Of a stretch of DNA of 38,601 bases, positions 1 to 7,859 are shown in pieces (within the stretch, counting starts at the first letter, position 1; each line of letters opens with the position of its first letter). Made by a program: the position numbers and the translations under genes. The DNA comes from Roseisolibacter sp. H3M3-2 (GTDB taxonomy: Bacteria; Gemmatimonadota; Gemmatimonadetes; Gemmatimonadales; Gemmatimonadaceae), in NCBI RefSeq assembly GCF_029211165.1, contig NZ_JARGEK010000007.1:1-38601 (forward strand). The letters are read 5' to 3'. A model generated the notes under the pieces. That model was not told the origin of the DNA. It saw only the letters and a program-made list of their open reading frames with translations, and searched no databases.

Positions 1-1
1 C

Positions 2-1339
2 GAGCCGCCCGCGCCCCTCCCGGCGGCTCCCGCGGCGCCCGCTGCGCAGCCGTCGGCGACCCCGTCGCGCGCCGGCGGCGCGGTCCCGCCCCCGCTCCCC
101 TCGGCCGACCCCGACGCCGAGCCGCCGATCGTCGCCGAGCGCGAGGCCGCGTCGCCGCAGGAGCTGACCGCGCGCCGGCTGCAGCAGCTGCTCGAGGCGA
201 CCAAGGCCCTGGGCGGCGCCGCCGACGTGGCGACCGTGCACGAGCGGATCGTCGGGGCGACGCTCCGCACCCTCGACGCCGACCGCGCGGCGATGCTGCT
301 CACCGCCGACGGCGACGGCGCGCTCACGCCCGCCGTCGCGCGCGACCGCTGGGTCGCCGACCAGATCGCCGCCGGCGCGCCGCCGGTCCCGCGCACGATC
401 ACGCGCACCGCGCTCGCCCGCCGCGCCGCGCTGCTCACCATGGACGCGACCGCCGACCCGCGCTTCGTGGGCCAGTCGGTGCTGCGCCAGCGCGTCCGCT
501 CGGCGATGTGCGTCCCGCTGCTCGCCGCCGACGGGAGCGCGCTCGGCGCGCTCTACGTCGACAGCGCCGACCCGCAGCGGCAGTTCGCCGAGGCGGACCT
601 CGACTTCCTGACGGCGTTCGGCGGGCTGGCGGCGGCGTCGCTGGAGAACGCGCGCCTCGCCGAGCGGGTGCGGCGCGAGGCGGTGGCGCGCGAGAATTTC
701 GCCCGCTACTTCGCGCCGCCGGTCGCCGAGCGGATCGCGCGGTCGACGGACGGGATCCGGCTCGGCGGCGAGCGGCGCACGGTGGCCGTGCTGTTCGCCG
801 ACCTGCGCGGGTCCACGCGGCTGGCCGCCGAGCTGGCGCCCGACGACCTCGCGGCGACGCTGAGCGAGTTCCTGAGCGGCATGGTCGAGTGCGTGTTCCG
901 GCACGGCGGCACGCTCGACAAGTTCATCGGCGACTGCGTCATGGCGCAGTGGGGCGCGCCCGAGAGCGCGGGCGACGACGCCGACCGCGCGCTGGCCTCG
1001 GCGATCGACATGATCGCGACGGTCGAGGCGATGAACGCGCGCCGCCAGGCGAACGGCAAGGCGCCGCTGGCGATCGGCGTCGGGCTGTCGCACGGCGAGG
1101 TGTTCGCCGGCAACATCGGCTCCGAGCGCCGCCTCGAGTTCACGGTGATCGGCTACGTCGTGAACCAGGCCAGCCGCCTCTGCGACGCCGCGTCGGCCGG
1201 CGAGGTGCTGATGACCGGCGCGCTGAAGGAGGCGCTCCGCCGCCCCGCGCCGCTCCTGCACGCCGCGCCCGACGCCTGCCCGCCCGCGCGGCCGGGCGAG
1301 CCGGCGCTCGAGGTGTACGCGGTGTCGCGCGGCGCGTGA
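2..1339 (+). CDS. GAF domain/class III adenylate cyclase, 5'-truncated by window
   Basis: The reading frame is open from the first bases of the window, so the N terminus lies outside; residues here are counted from base 2. The first ~75 residues are a Pro/Ala-rich linker, followed by a GAF sensor domain (about 75-225) and a class III nucleotidyl cyclase domain (about 255-400). Visible catalytic residues are both metal-binding aspartates (FADLRGST, D267; FIGDC, D311), the purine-contacting Lys K307 in LDKFIGD, and the transition-state Asn N388 and Arg R392 in VNQASR. The residue seven before N388 is Thr (T381), as in class IIIb cyclases that pair Lys with Thr, so cAMP is the expected product. 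The usual IGDxVN Asp is Tyr (Y385). The missing N terminus may carry a further sensor domain such as FHA; this is a guess. The stop overlaps the next start (GTGA), so the gene leads an operon with two LPS sugar genes. Confidence 0.88.
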   Translation, partial: EPPAPLPAAPAAPAAQPSATPSRAGGAVPPPLPSADPDAEPPIVAEREAASPQELTARRLQQLLEATKALGGAADVATVHERIVGATLRTLDADRAAMLLTADGDGALTPAVARDRWVADQIAAGAPPVPRTITRTALARRAALLTMDATADPRFVGQSVLRQRVRSAMCVPLLAADGSALGALYVDSADPQRQFAEADLDFLTAFGGLAAASLENARLAERVRREAVARENFARYFAPPVAERIARSTDGIRLGGERRTVAVLFADLRGSTRLAAELAPDDLAATLSEFLSGMVECVFRHGGTLDKFIGDCVMAQWGAPESAGDDADRALASAIDMIATVEAMNARRQANGKAPLAIGVGLSHGEVFAGNIGSERRLEFTVIGYVVNQASRLCDAASAGEVLMTGALKEALRRPAPLLHAAPDACPPARPGEPALEVYAVSRGA

Positions 1340-2181
1340 CCGTCCCCCCGCCCGGCACGCCGGCGGGGTACGAGCGGGTCGCGCTGCGCGGCGCCACGCT
1401 CGTCTGCCGCGCCGCGCTCGCCGCGCCGCTCGCGGCGGGGCTGGAGTCGCACCCCACGCTGTGGGCGTATGCCGCCGCGCGCCCCGGGCGCCGCGAGTTG
1501 CGCGGGCGCGCCGCCGCCTGGGCCGTCGCGCTCGACGAGGGTACGGAGGTCGTGGTGCGCCACTCGTGGCACGGCGTGCTGCTGGCGCCGCTCACGCGCG
1601 ACCTGTTCGTCGCGCCGTCGCGCGCGCCGCACGAGCTCGCGCTGGCCGCGCGGCTGCGCGCCGCCGGCGTCCGCACCCCCGAGGTGCTCGCCTACGCGCT
1701 CTACCCCGCCCCGCTCGGCCTCGTGCGCGCCGACGTCGTGACGCGGCTCGTCCCTGGCGCGCAGGACCTCGCCGCGCACGTGCGCACGCTCCCCATCGCC
1801 CGCGACCCGCGCGGCCCGTGGGTGGAGGCGACCGGCACGCTGCTGCACGCGCTGGCGCGGCTCGGCGTGCGCCACCCGGACCTGAACCTGAAGAACGTGC
1901 TCGTCACCCCCGCCGCCGACGGCGACGGCGCGCTCGACGCCTGGGCGCTCGACCTCGACGTCGCGCACGCCCCCGCCGAGCCGCCGTCCGAGGGACGCGC
2001 CCGGGCGACGGGCGAGGCGAACCTGCGCCGGCTCGAGCGCTCGCTGGAGAAGTGGCGCGCGAGGCGCGGGCTGGCGGTGTCGGAGCTCGAGCTCGAGTGC
2101 CTGCGCCTCGTCGCGCGCCACGGGCCCGGGGCCCGCGTCGACCTGGTGTGGCGCCCCGGGCACAACGTGGGGACGACGTGA
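1336..2181 (+). CDS. Kdo kinase-like protein (KdkA/WaaP lipopolysaccharide kinase family)
   Basis: A 281-residue protein with the minimal kinase core of the KdkA/WaaP family, which phosphorylates Kdo or heptose in the LPS inner core at the cytoplasmic face of the inner membrane. The catalytic loop reads HPDLNLKN (H180, D182, N187) and the metal-binding motif is DLD (D206-D208), matching HxDxxxxN...DxD of Kdo kinases. The GTG start at 1336 overlaps the TGA of the cyclase by four bases, and its own stop overlaps the next GTG in the same way; this coupling decides the start. The neighbouring glycosyltransferase of family 9 supports an LPS core role. The exact acceptor sugar cannot be read from the sequence. 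Confidence 0.85.
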   Translation: MTVPPPGTPAGYERVALRGATLVCRAALAAPLAAGLESHPTLWAYAAARPGRRELRGRAAAWAVALDEGTEVVVRHSWHGVLLAPLTRDLFVAPSRAPHELALAARLRAAGVRTPEVLAYALYPAPLGLVRADVVTRLVPGAQDLAAHVRTLPIARDPRGPWVEATGTLLHALARLGVRHPDLNLKNVLVTPAADGDGALDAWALDLDVAHAPAEPPSEGRARATGEANLRRLERSLEKWRARRGLAVSELELECLRLVARHGPGARVDLVWRPGHNVGTT

Positions 2182-3248
2182 CGGCGCGCGACGCGAGCGC
2201 CCCGTACGGGCGCGTGCCGCTGCGGCGCGTGTGCGTCGTGATGATGAGCGCCGTCGGCGACGCGGTGCACGTGCTGCCGCTGCTGACGGCGCTCAAGGCG
2301 CTCGACCCGGCGCCGCACGTGACGTGGGTCCTGCAGCCGGGGCCCGCGACGCTCGTGCGCGGCCACCCCGCGGTCGACGACATCGTCCTGTTCGACCGCT
2401 CCGCGGGGGCGCGCGGCTTCCTCGACGTGCGCCGCGAGCTGCGCGCGCGCGGGCCGTTCGACGTCTGCATCAACCTGCAGGTCTACTTCAAGGCGGGGCT
2501 CATCACGGGCTTCGTGCCGGCGGACGTGAAGCTCGGCTTCGACCGCGCGCGCGCGCGCGACTTCAACTGGGCGTTCACCAACGCGAAGGTGCCGCCGCAC
2601 CCGATGCAGCACGTGCAGGACCAGTACTTCGAGTTCCTCGACGCGCTCGGCGTGCCGCACGGGCCGCCGGTGTGGGACCTCGGGCCGTGGCCCGAGGAGC
2701 GCCCCTGGCAGCGGGAGTTCTTCGCGCAGCTCGACCGCCCCGCGGCGGCGATCGTCGTGGCGACCAGCAAGGCGCAGAAGGACTGGCTCCCGGAGCGGTG
2801 GGCGGCGGTGTGCGACGCGCTCCACGCCGACTACGGGCTGCAGCCCGTGCTCGTGGGCGGGCGCTCGGAGCGCGAGCTGGCCGCCGAGGCGGTGATCATG
2901 CGCGAGGCGCGCCACAAGCCGGTGTCCGCGCTCGGCAGCGGGCTGCGCAAGCTCGTCGCCATCCTCGACGGCTCGGCGCTGGTGCTGTCGCCCGACACGG
3001 GACCGCTGCACATGACGGTCGCGCTCGACCGGCCGGTGGTGTCGCTGATCGCGTACTCGAACCCGAAGCGCGTCGGGCCGTACCGGAAGTTCCGCGACCT
3101 GATGATCGACGCCTACGGCGACCCGGGCGAGGACTACCCGATCTCGATGGAGAACCGGCACGACCGGATGCCGAACATCACGGTCGCGCAGGTGCTGGAG
3201 AAGGTGGAGCGCTGGCGCACGCACTACGCCGACGGCGCGGAAGGCTAG
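2178..3248 (+). CDS. Glycosyltransferase family 9 (heptosyltransferase-like)
   Basis: A 356-residue GT-B glycosyltransferase of family 9, related to WaaC/WaaF/WaaQ heptosyltransferases that add heptose to the LPS inner core. Near the N terminus is SAVGDAVHVLPLLTALK, the usual GDxxxxxP...LK acceptor-site helix. The C-terminal donor-site motif is SPDTGPLHMTVAL (D273, H278), the DTGxxHxA signature of ADP-heptose transferases. The GTG start at 2178 overlaps the TGA of the Kdo kinase-like gene. It is the last gene of the operon; only 17 bases separate it from the convergent permease gene. Which heptose position it fills is not determinable here. Confidence 0.87.
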   Translation: MTARDASAPYGRVPLRRVCVVMMSAVGDAVHVLPLLTALKALDPAPHVTWVLQPGPATLVRGHPAVDDIVLFDRSAGARGFLDVRRELRARGPFDVCINLQVYFKAGLITGFVPADVKLGFDRARARDFNWAFTNAKVPPHPMQHVQDQYFEFLDALGVPHGPPVWDLGPWPEERPWQREFFAQLDRPAAAIVVATSKAQKDWLPERWAAVCDALHADYGLQPVLVGGRSERELAAEAVIMREARHKPVSALGSGLRKLVAILDGSALVLSPDTGPLHMTVALDRPVVSLIAYSNPKRVGPYRKFRDLMIDAYGDPGEDYPISMENRHDRMPNITVAQVLEKVERWRTHYADGAEG

Positions 3249-3265
3249 CGCCCCACCGCACGCGT

Positions 3266-5725
3266 CTACTCCGCGCGCAGCGCGATCGTCGGCTCCACGC
3301 GCAGCGCGCGCCGCGTCGGCACCACGCAGGCGAGCAGGCAGACGCCCAGCATCCCGGCGGCGTACGCCACGAGCAGCGCGACGTGCCGCGCCGCCAGCCC
3401 GCCCCCCGCCAGCGCGAGCGCCACCACGCCCACCAGCGTCCCCCCGAGCGCCACGCCCGCGCCGACCTGCGCCAGCGGCCGGCGGAACACCGCCGCGACC
3501 ACGCGCCGACGGTCGGAGCCGAGCGCGACCCGCACCCCGATCTCGCGGGTGCGCCGCGCCACGGTGAACGACAGCACGGCGTAGATCCCCGCCAGCGCGA
3601 GCAGCAGCGCGACGCCGGTGAGCACGAGGGTGACCTTCAGCCACATCCCGAGGATCCAGAGGATCGGGCTGGTCACCTGGTCGACCCGCTGCACCGACGA
3701 CAGGCGCAGCGCCGGGTCGACCGCCGTCGCGAGGGCGCGCAGGCGGTTGCCCAGCACCAGCGGATCGCCCTGCGCGTGCACCAGGATCTCCACGCCGCCC
3801 GTGCGCCCCGGCACCTCGGGGAGGTAGAACCCGGCCGCGCGGCCGCTCTGCGTCGGCGCGCCCATCCCGAGCTCGTTCACCACGCCGACGATCTGGTACC
3901 ACGGCCGCTCCTCGTCCGCCAGCGGACCGCCGCGCTGCTCGCGCGCGAACCGCACGCGCCGGCCGACCGCGTTGCGCCCCTGGAGCACCTGGTCGACGAA
4001 CGAGCGGTCGACGATCACCACGTTCGCCCCCGGCGCCAGGTCGGCCGCCGTGAAGCCGCGCCCGGCGACGACCGGCGACTGCAGGACCGCGAAGTACGAG
4101 GGGTCGATGCGCGCCGTGCTCACCTCGCGCAGCGGCGCGGGCGCCGTCGCGGAGGCGGGCGCCGGCGGCTCGTCGAGCTCGACGTAGCGTTCGACGTGGT
4201 AGTCGCGGGGGAGCCGGTCGACGAACGTCACCCCGCGCACCCCCGGTTCGGCGGCGACGCGCTGCCGCAGCCGTTCGATCGCGGCCACGCGGCGGTCCGC
4301 GGAGTCGCCGGCCATGGCGAGGAACGCGGCGAGGTAGTCCTCGGACGCGAACCCCGCGGGGAACGCGCGGATCTCCTCCAGCTTGCGCCGCTCGAACCAG
4401 GCCAGCGCCGGGAACGCGACGGTGAGCGCCACCTGCGTCACGATGACCACCGTCCACACGCCGCCGAACCGCAGCCCGCCGCCGCCCGCCGTGCCGGCCC
4501 GCAGGCGCGAGCCGAGCCCGTTCATCACCTTCACCGCCGGAAGCACGCCCGCGATCGCCGCGCCGAGCAGCGTCAGCCCGAGCGCGTAGACGACCGTCCC
4601 GGGCGTGAGGCGCACGTCGTACCAGAACGGCAGGCGCCCCATGTTCTCCTCGAGGAAGGTCACGCCCCAGTGCCGCAGCGCGAGCTGCGCGGCGGCGAGG
4701 CCGACCACCGTCGCGCCGGCGCCGAGCACCAGCGCCTCGGCGAACAGCTGCCCGATGACGCGCCGCCGGCTCGCGCCGAGCGCGCTCCGCACGACCAGCT
4801 CGCTCTGCCGCGTCGCGGCGCGCGCGAACATCAGCATCGCGACGTTCCCGCAGATCAGCACGAGCAGCAGGACGCCGAAGCCGACGACCGAGTAGAGGAT
4901 CATCGGCCCCTCGGGCGCCGGGTCCGCGTCGGCCCGCACGTACGACACCACCTGCGGGCGCAGCTGCTCGTGCGTCGCCGGCAGCTCGGCCGCCGTGCGC
5001 GCGCCGACCACCGACAGCTCCACCTGCGCCTCGGCGAGCGAGACGCCCGGGGCCAGGCGGCCGAAGATCGTGACCGGCGGCCCCTCGCGCGGCGGCTGCT
5101 CGACCACGTTGGACGGGAGCGGCGTCCACGCGTCGTGCGAGACGGGGAACCCGTACCCCGCGGGCATCACCCCGACCACCGTGACGAACGCCTCGTCGAG
5201 GCGCACGCTGCGCCCCACGACCGCCGGGTCGGCGCCGAAGCGCTCGCGCCAGACGTCGTGCCCGAGCACGATCACGGGCGGCGCGCCCGGACGCTCGTCG
5301 GACGGCGCGAGGGCCCGCCCGACCACCGGGGCGGCGGGGGCCATGCGGAACGCGTTGGCGGTGATCTCCGCGACCTGCAGCGGGCTCGCGTTGCCGTCGG
5401 GCGCGACCACGTTGCGCGACAGGTCGCGGTAGGCCCCCAGGTCGGTGACGGACCGCAGCCCGGCGCGCCACGCCGAGAAGTCGCGCAGCGCGCGGGGCTC
5501 GGTGCGCCCCGCCGCCGCGTCCCAGTTGCGGAGCTGCACGACGCGGTCGCCGTCGGGGAACGGCAGCGACGGGTGGAGCACCTGCGACACCATCGCGAAG
5601 GTGACCGCGCCGACGCAGACCGCGAACGCCATCGCCAGCCCCGCGACGAGCGTGAGGCCGGGGTGCTTGACCAGCATCCGGACGCCGAACTTCAGCTCGA
5701 GGGGGACGCCGCCGAACCGCTGCAT
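3266..5725 (-). CDS. Orphan ABC transporter permease, duplicated MacB/FtsX type (ADOP family)
   Basis: An 819-residue inner-membrane protein with two tandem MacB-type periplasmic core plus FtsX permease modules. Transmembrane helix 1 lies near residues 21-43, the first FtsX block follows the first periplasmic domain (VLLLVLICGNVAMLMFARA and the ALGASRRRV turn), and a second periplasmic domain leads to the C-terminal FtsX block (LALAGIYAVLSFTVARRT, then VALGSDRRRV). The ending PTRRALRVEPTIALRAE is typical of the acidobacterial duplicated orphan permease family. No ATPase gene is adjacent, hence 'orphan'; the substrate is unknown. The ATG at 5725 was chosen because the homology begins there (LKFGVRMLVKHPG) and upstream codons run into the divergent kinase gene. 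A GGAG lies about ten bases upstream. Confidence 0.88.
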   Translation of the reverse strand: MQRFGGVPLELKFGVRMLVKHPGLTLVAGLAMAFAVCVGAVTFAMVSQVLHPSLPFPDGDRVVQLRNWDAAAGRTEPRALRDFSAWRAGLRSVTDLGAYRDLSRNVVAPDGNASPLQVAEITANAFRMAPAAPVVGRALAPSDERPGAPPVIVLGHDVWRERFGADPAVVGRSVRLDEAFVTVVGVMPAGYGFPVSHDAWTPLPSNVVEQPPREGPPVTIFGRLAPGVSLAEAQVELSVVGARTAAELPATHEQLRPQVVSYVRADADPAPEGPMILYSVVGFGVLLLVLICGNVAMLMFARAATRQSELVVRSALGASRRRVIGQLFAEALVLGAGATVVGLAAAQLALRHWGVTFLEENMGRLPFWYDVRLTPGTVVYALGLTLLGAAIAGVLPAVKVMNGLGSRLRAGTAGGGGLRFGGVWTVVIVTQVALTVAFPALAWFERRKLEEIRAFPAGFASEDYLAAFLAMAGDSADRRVAAIERLRQRVAAEPGVRGVTFVDRLPRDYHVERYVELDEPPAPASATAPAPLREVSTARIDPSYFAVLQSPVVAGRGFTAADLAPGANVVIVDRSFVDQVLQGRNAVGRRVRFAREQRGGPLADEERPWYQIVGVVNELGMGAPTQSGRAAGFYLPEVPGRTGGVEILVHAQGDPLVLGNRLRALATAVDPALRLSSVQRVDQVTSPILWILGMWLKVTLVLTGVALLLALAGIYAVLSFTVARRTREIGVRVALGSDRRRVVAAVFRRPLAQVGAGVALGGTLVGVVALALAGGGLAARHVALLVAYAAGMLGVCLLACVVPTRRALRVEPTIALRAE

Positions 5726-5930
5726 GCCGCTGCTCCACCGAGGGGGACGGGACGCGCGGCCGTCGCGCGTCGTGCCCCCATCCTGCCGCGCGGGGCCGGT
5801 CGGCGGGAGGCGCGTTTCGCCGAACGGCAGATCGGGGCGGTCGAACGGCGGCGCGGGGCGTCGCCGGGGCCGGGCGGCGTGGCGTATCATCCGCGAGGGC
5901 CCCGGCCCGTCCCCTCCCCGCGTCCCCCCC

Positions 5931-6929
5931 GTGTCCTCCTTCCTTCCGAACCCCGCGTCCCGCTTCCAGGCCGACCCGGTGGTCTGGTCGCACGACGAGA
6001 TCGTGTCCGCGGTGACCGGCCTCTCCACGGGGCTCGCGACCGCGGTCCTCGTCGTCCTGTTCGTGCGGCGATTCCCGTGGCCGCGGCCGTTCGGCACGCG
6101 CTTCGTCGTCATGCACGTCGTCGGCGCCCTCGGCGCGGCGGCCGTCTGGCTCACCGCGTCGGGGACGGCGCAGGCGCTGCTCGGCGGTCGCCCGTTCCTC
6201 GCCCACCTCCGGCAGAACGGGGAGATGGTGCTGGTCATGGGGTCGGTGTTCTACGCGATCCTCGCCGGGGTGACGCACGCGGTGGACGCGAGCGCGCGCG
6301 CCGCGCGGGCCGAGGCGCTGGCCGCGCGCACGCAGCTCGCCGCGCTCCGCGCGCAGCTCCACCCGCACTTCCTGTTCAACGCGCTGCACGCGGTCGTGCA
6401 GCTCATCCCCGTGGAGCCCGCGCGCGCCGCCGAGGCGGCGGAGCTGGTCGCCGACCTGCTGCGCACCACGCTGGAGGAGCAGCGCGACGAGGTGACGCTG
6501 GCCGACGAGTGGCGCTTCGTGTCGCGCTACCTCGCCGTCGAGCGGATGCGCTTCGGCGACCGGCTCGCCGTCCACGCCGACCTGGCGCCCGCGCTGCTCG
6601 ACGCGCGCGTCCCCGCGTTCGCCCTGCAGACGCTGGTAGAGAACGCGGTGCTGCACGGCGCCGCGCCGCGCGTCGCGGCCACGGAGATCGTCGTCACCGC
6701 CACCGGCGACGCGTCGGAGCTCCGGCTCGCCGTGCGCAACTCGGGGGACGGCGCCGCCGACGCCCCGGCCACGCCGGCGCGAAGCGGCGCGGGGACGGGG
6801 CTGGCCCGGCTGCGCGAGCGGCTGTCTGTCCTCTACGGCAGCGCGGCCCGGCTGGCGAGCGGCCCGCTGGAGGACGGCGGCTTCGAGTCGGTGCTCGTCG
6901 TCCCGCGACGGCGCGGGGCGGCGGCGTGA
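5931..6929 (+). CDS. LytS/AlgZ-type sensor histidine kinase
   Basis: A 332-residue sensor kinase with about three to four hydrophobic helices in the first 110 residues (for example near SAVTGLSTGLATAVLVVLFV) and almost no periplasmic part. The kinase core is of the His_kinase/LytS type: QLHPHFLFNALH, with H146 the expected phosphorylated histidine, then LVENAVLHG as the ATP-binding N-box and a GAGTGLARLRERL G-box. The GTG at 5931 is the best start: it places the first helix near the N terminus and follows a short C-rich leader. The stop overlaps the GTG of the response regulator (GTGA), so the pair is translationally coupled. The signal sensed is unknown. A weak TATCAT at 5885-5890 could belong to its promoter. 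Confidence 0.87.
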   Translation: MSSFLPNPASRFQADPVVWSHDEIVSAVTGLSTGLATAVLVVLFVRRFPWPRPFGTRFVVMHVVGALGAAAVWLTASGTAQALLGGRPFLAHLRQNGEMVLVMGSVFYAILAGVTHAVDASARAARAEALAARTQLAALRAQLHPHFLFNALHAVVQLIPVEPARAAEAAELVADLLRTTLEEQRDEVTLADEWRFVSRYLAVERMRFGDRLAVHADLAPALLDARVPAFALQTLVENAVLHGAAPRVAATEIVVTATGDASELRLAVRNSGDGAADAPATPARSGAGTGLARLRERLSVLYGSAARLASGPLEDGGFESVLVVPRRRGAAA

Positions 6930-7663
6930 AGGTCCGCGCCTTCGTCGCCGACGACGAGCCGATTGCGCGCGCCGGGCTGCGCGCGATGCTGCGCGCCTTC
7001 GACTGGGTGGAGGTCGTCGGCGACGCGGCCGACGGCCCGTCGGCGGTCGCCGCGATCACGGCGCTGCGCCCCGAGCTCGTCTTCCTCGACGTGCAGATGC
7101 CGGGGATGCTCGGCACCGACGTGCTGCGGCGCGTCGAGCGGCCGCCGTTCGTGGTCTTCACCACCGCGTTCTCGGAGCACGCGGTGACGGCGTTCGAGCT
7201 GGGGGCGGTCGACTACCTGCTCAAGCCCTTCGGCCCCACGCGCCTGGCCGCGGCGATGGACCGCGTGCGCGCGTCGATCGGCGAGCCCGCGCCGGCCGAC
7301 GCGCTGGAGCGGCTGAGCGGGGCGCTCGGCGGGGGCCCGATCAGCCGCCTGTTCGTGCGCGTCGGCGGCGCGCTCGTCGCCGTGCCGGTCGAGCGCGTTT
7401 CACGCTTCGAGGCCGACGGCGACTACGTGATCGTGCACGACGGGGACGCCCGCCACGTGCTGCACCTGGCGCTGAGCCGGCTGGAGACGCGCCTCGACCC
7501 GCGCCGCTTCGCCCGCGTCCACCGCGCCCACGTCGTCAATCTCGACCAGGTGCGCGCCTTCCGCCCCGACGCCGCGGGGAACCTGGAGGCGGAGCTCGCC
7601 GACGGCTCGCGCGTCCCCGTGAGCCGCGCCCGGGCGCAGGAGCTCCGGAAGCTCGGCCGGTGA
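6926..7663 (+). CDS. LytR/AlgR-family response regulator (LytTR DNA-binding)
   Basis: A 245-residue response regulator. The receiver domain (about 1-120) has the acidic pocket VADDEP, the phospho-accepting aspartate in FLDVQMPG (D55) and the conserved Lys in YLLKPFG (K100). The C-terminal LytTR DNA-binding domain (about 140-245) has the typical FEADGDYV and RVHRAHVVNLDQV stretches. It is the cognate partner of the upstream LytS-type kinase, whose stop codon overlaps this GTG start. Such regulators bind paired direct repeats at target promoters; no target site is identified here. A five-base-pair stem (TCGGC...GCCGA, 7664-7678) follows the stop directly. Confidence 0.9.
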   Translation: MKVRAFVADDEPIARAGLRAMLRAFDWVEVVGDAADGPSAVAAITALRPELVFLDVQMPGMLGTDVLRRVERPPFVVFTTAFSEHAVTAFELGAVDYLLKPFGPTRLAAAMDRVRASIGEPAPADALERLSGALGGGPISRLFVRVGGALVAVPVERVSRFEADGDYVIVHDGDARHVLHLALSRLETRLDPRRFARVHRAHVVNLDQVRAFRPDAAGNLEAELADGSRVPVSRARAQELRKLGR

Positions 7664-7835
7664 TCGGCGGGAAGCCGAGAGTCCAGCGTCTCGTCGGGCT
7701 GCATCGTCGAGCGGCAGCGCGGCGCGAAGGCCGGCCGCACGTTCCGCTGGCCGCTCACCCGGTCCGCTGGTCGCGGCGAGATGGTGCCTTCCGCGACCCC
7801 GGCCCGCCGCGGCCACGGCCGAGTGCTCACCTCCG

Positions 7836-7857
7836 ACCGCGAGACGACGTCTCCGGT
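7836..7857 (-). terminator. Stem-loop just after the TonB-dependent receptor stop
   Basis: ACCG, a one-base bulge, GAGAC, a GAC loop and GTCTCCGGT form a nine-pair stem ending three bases from the stop codon of the receptor gene. There is no T-tract, so this may be a 3'-end stabilising or Rho-assisted stem rather than an intrinsic terminator. The rest of the 196-base convergent gap (7664-7859) shows nothing else I can support. Confidence 0.35.
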
Positions 7858-7859
7858 AC

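Noticed and set aside
5885-5890. TATCAT as a seventh-type promoter core before the LytS-type kinase
   Set aside because: It departs from TAnnTT at the key last positions; kept only as a weak remark under the gene.
1701-6656. A continuous 1,651-codon minus-strand frame
   Set aside because: It crosses five well-identified genes on both strands, has Arg/Gly/Ala-rich low-complexity content and no domain; long open shadow frames are expected at this G+C content.
7664-7859. A small gene or cobalamin riboswitch in the gap between LytR and the receptor
   Set aside because: Frames here have no plausible ribosome site or conserved pattern, and a riboswitch for the receptor would lie on the other side of that gene.
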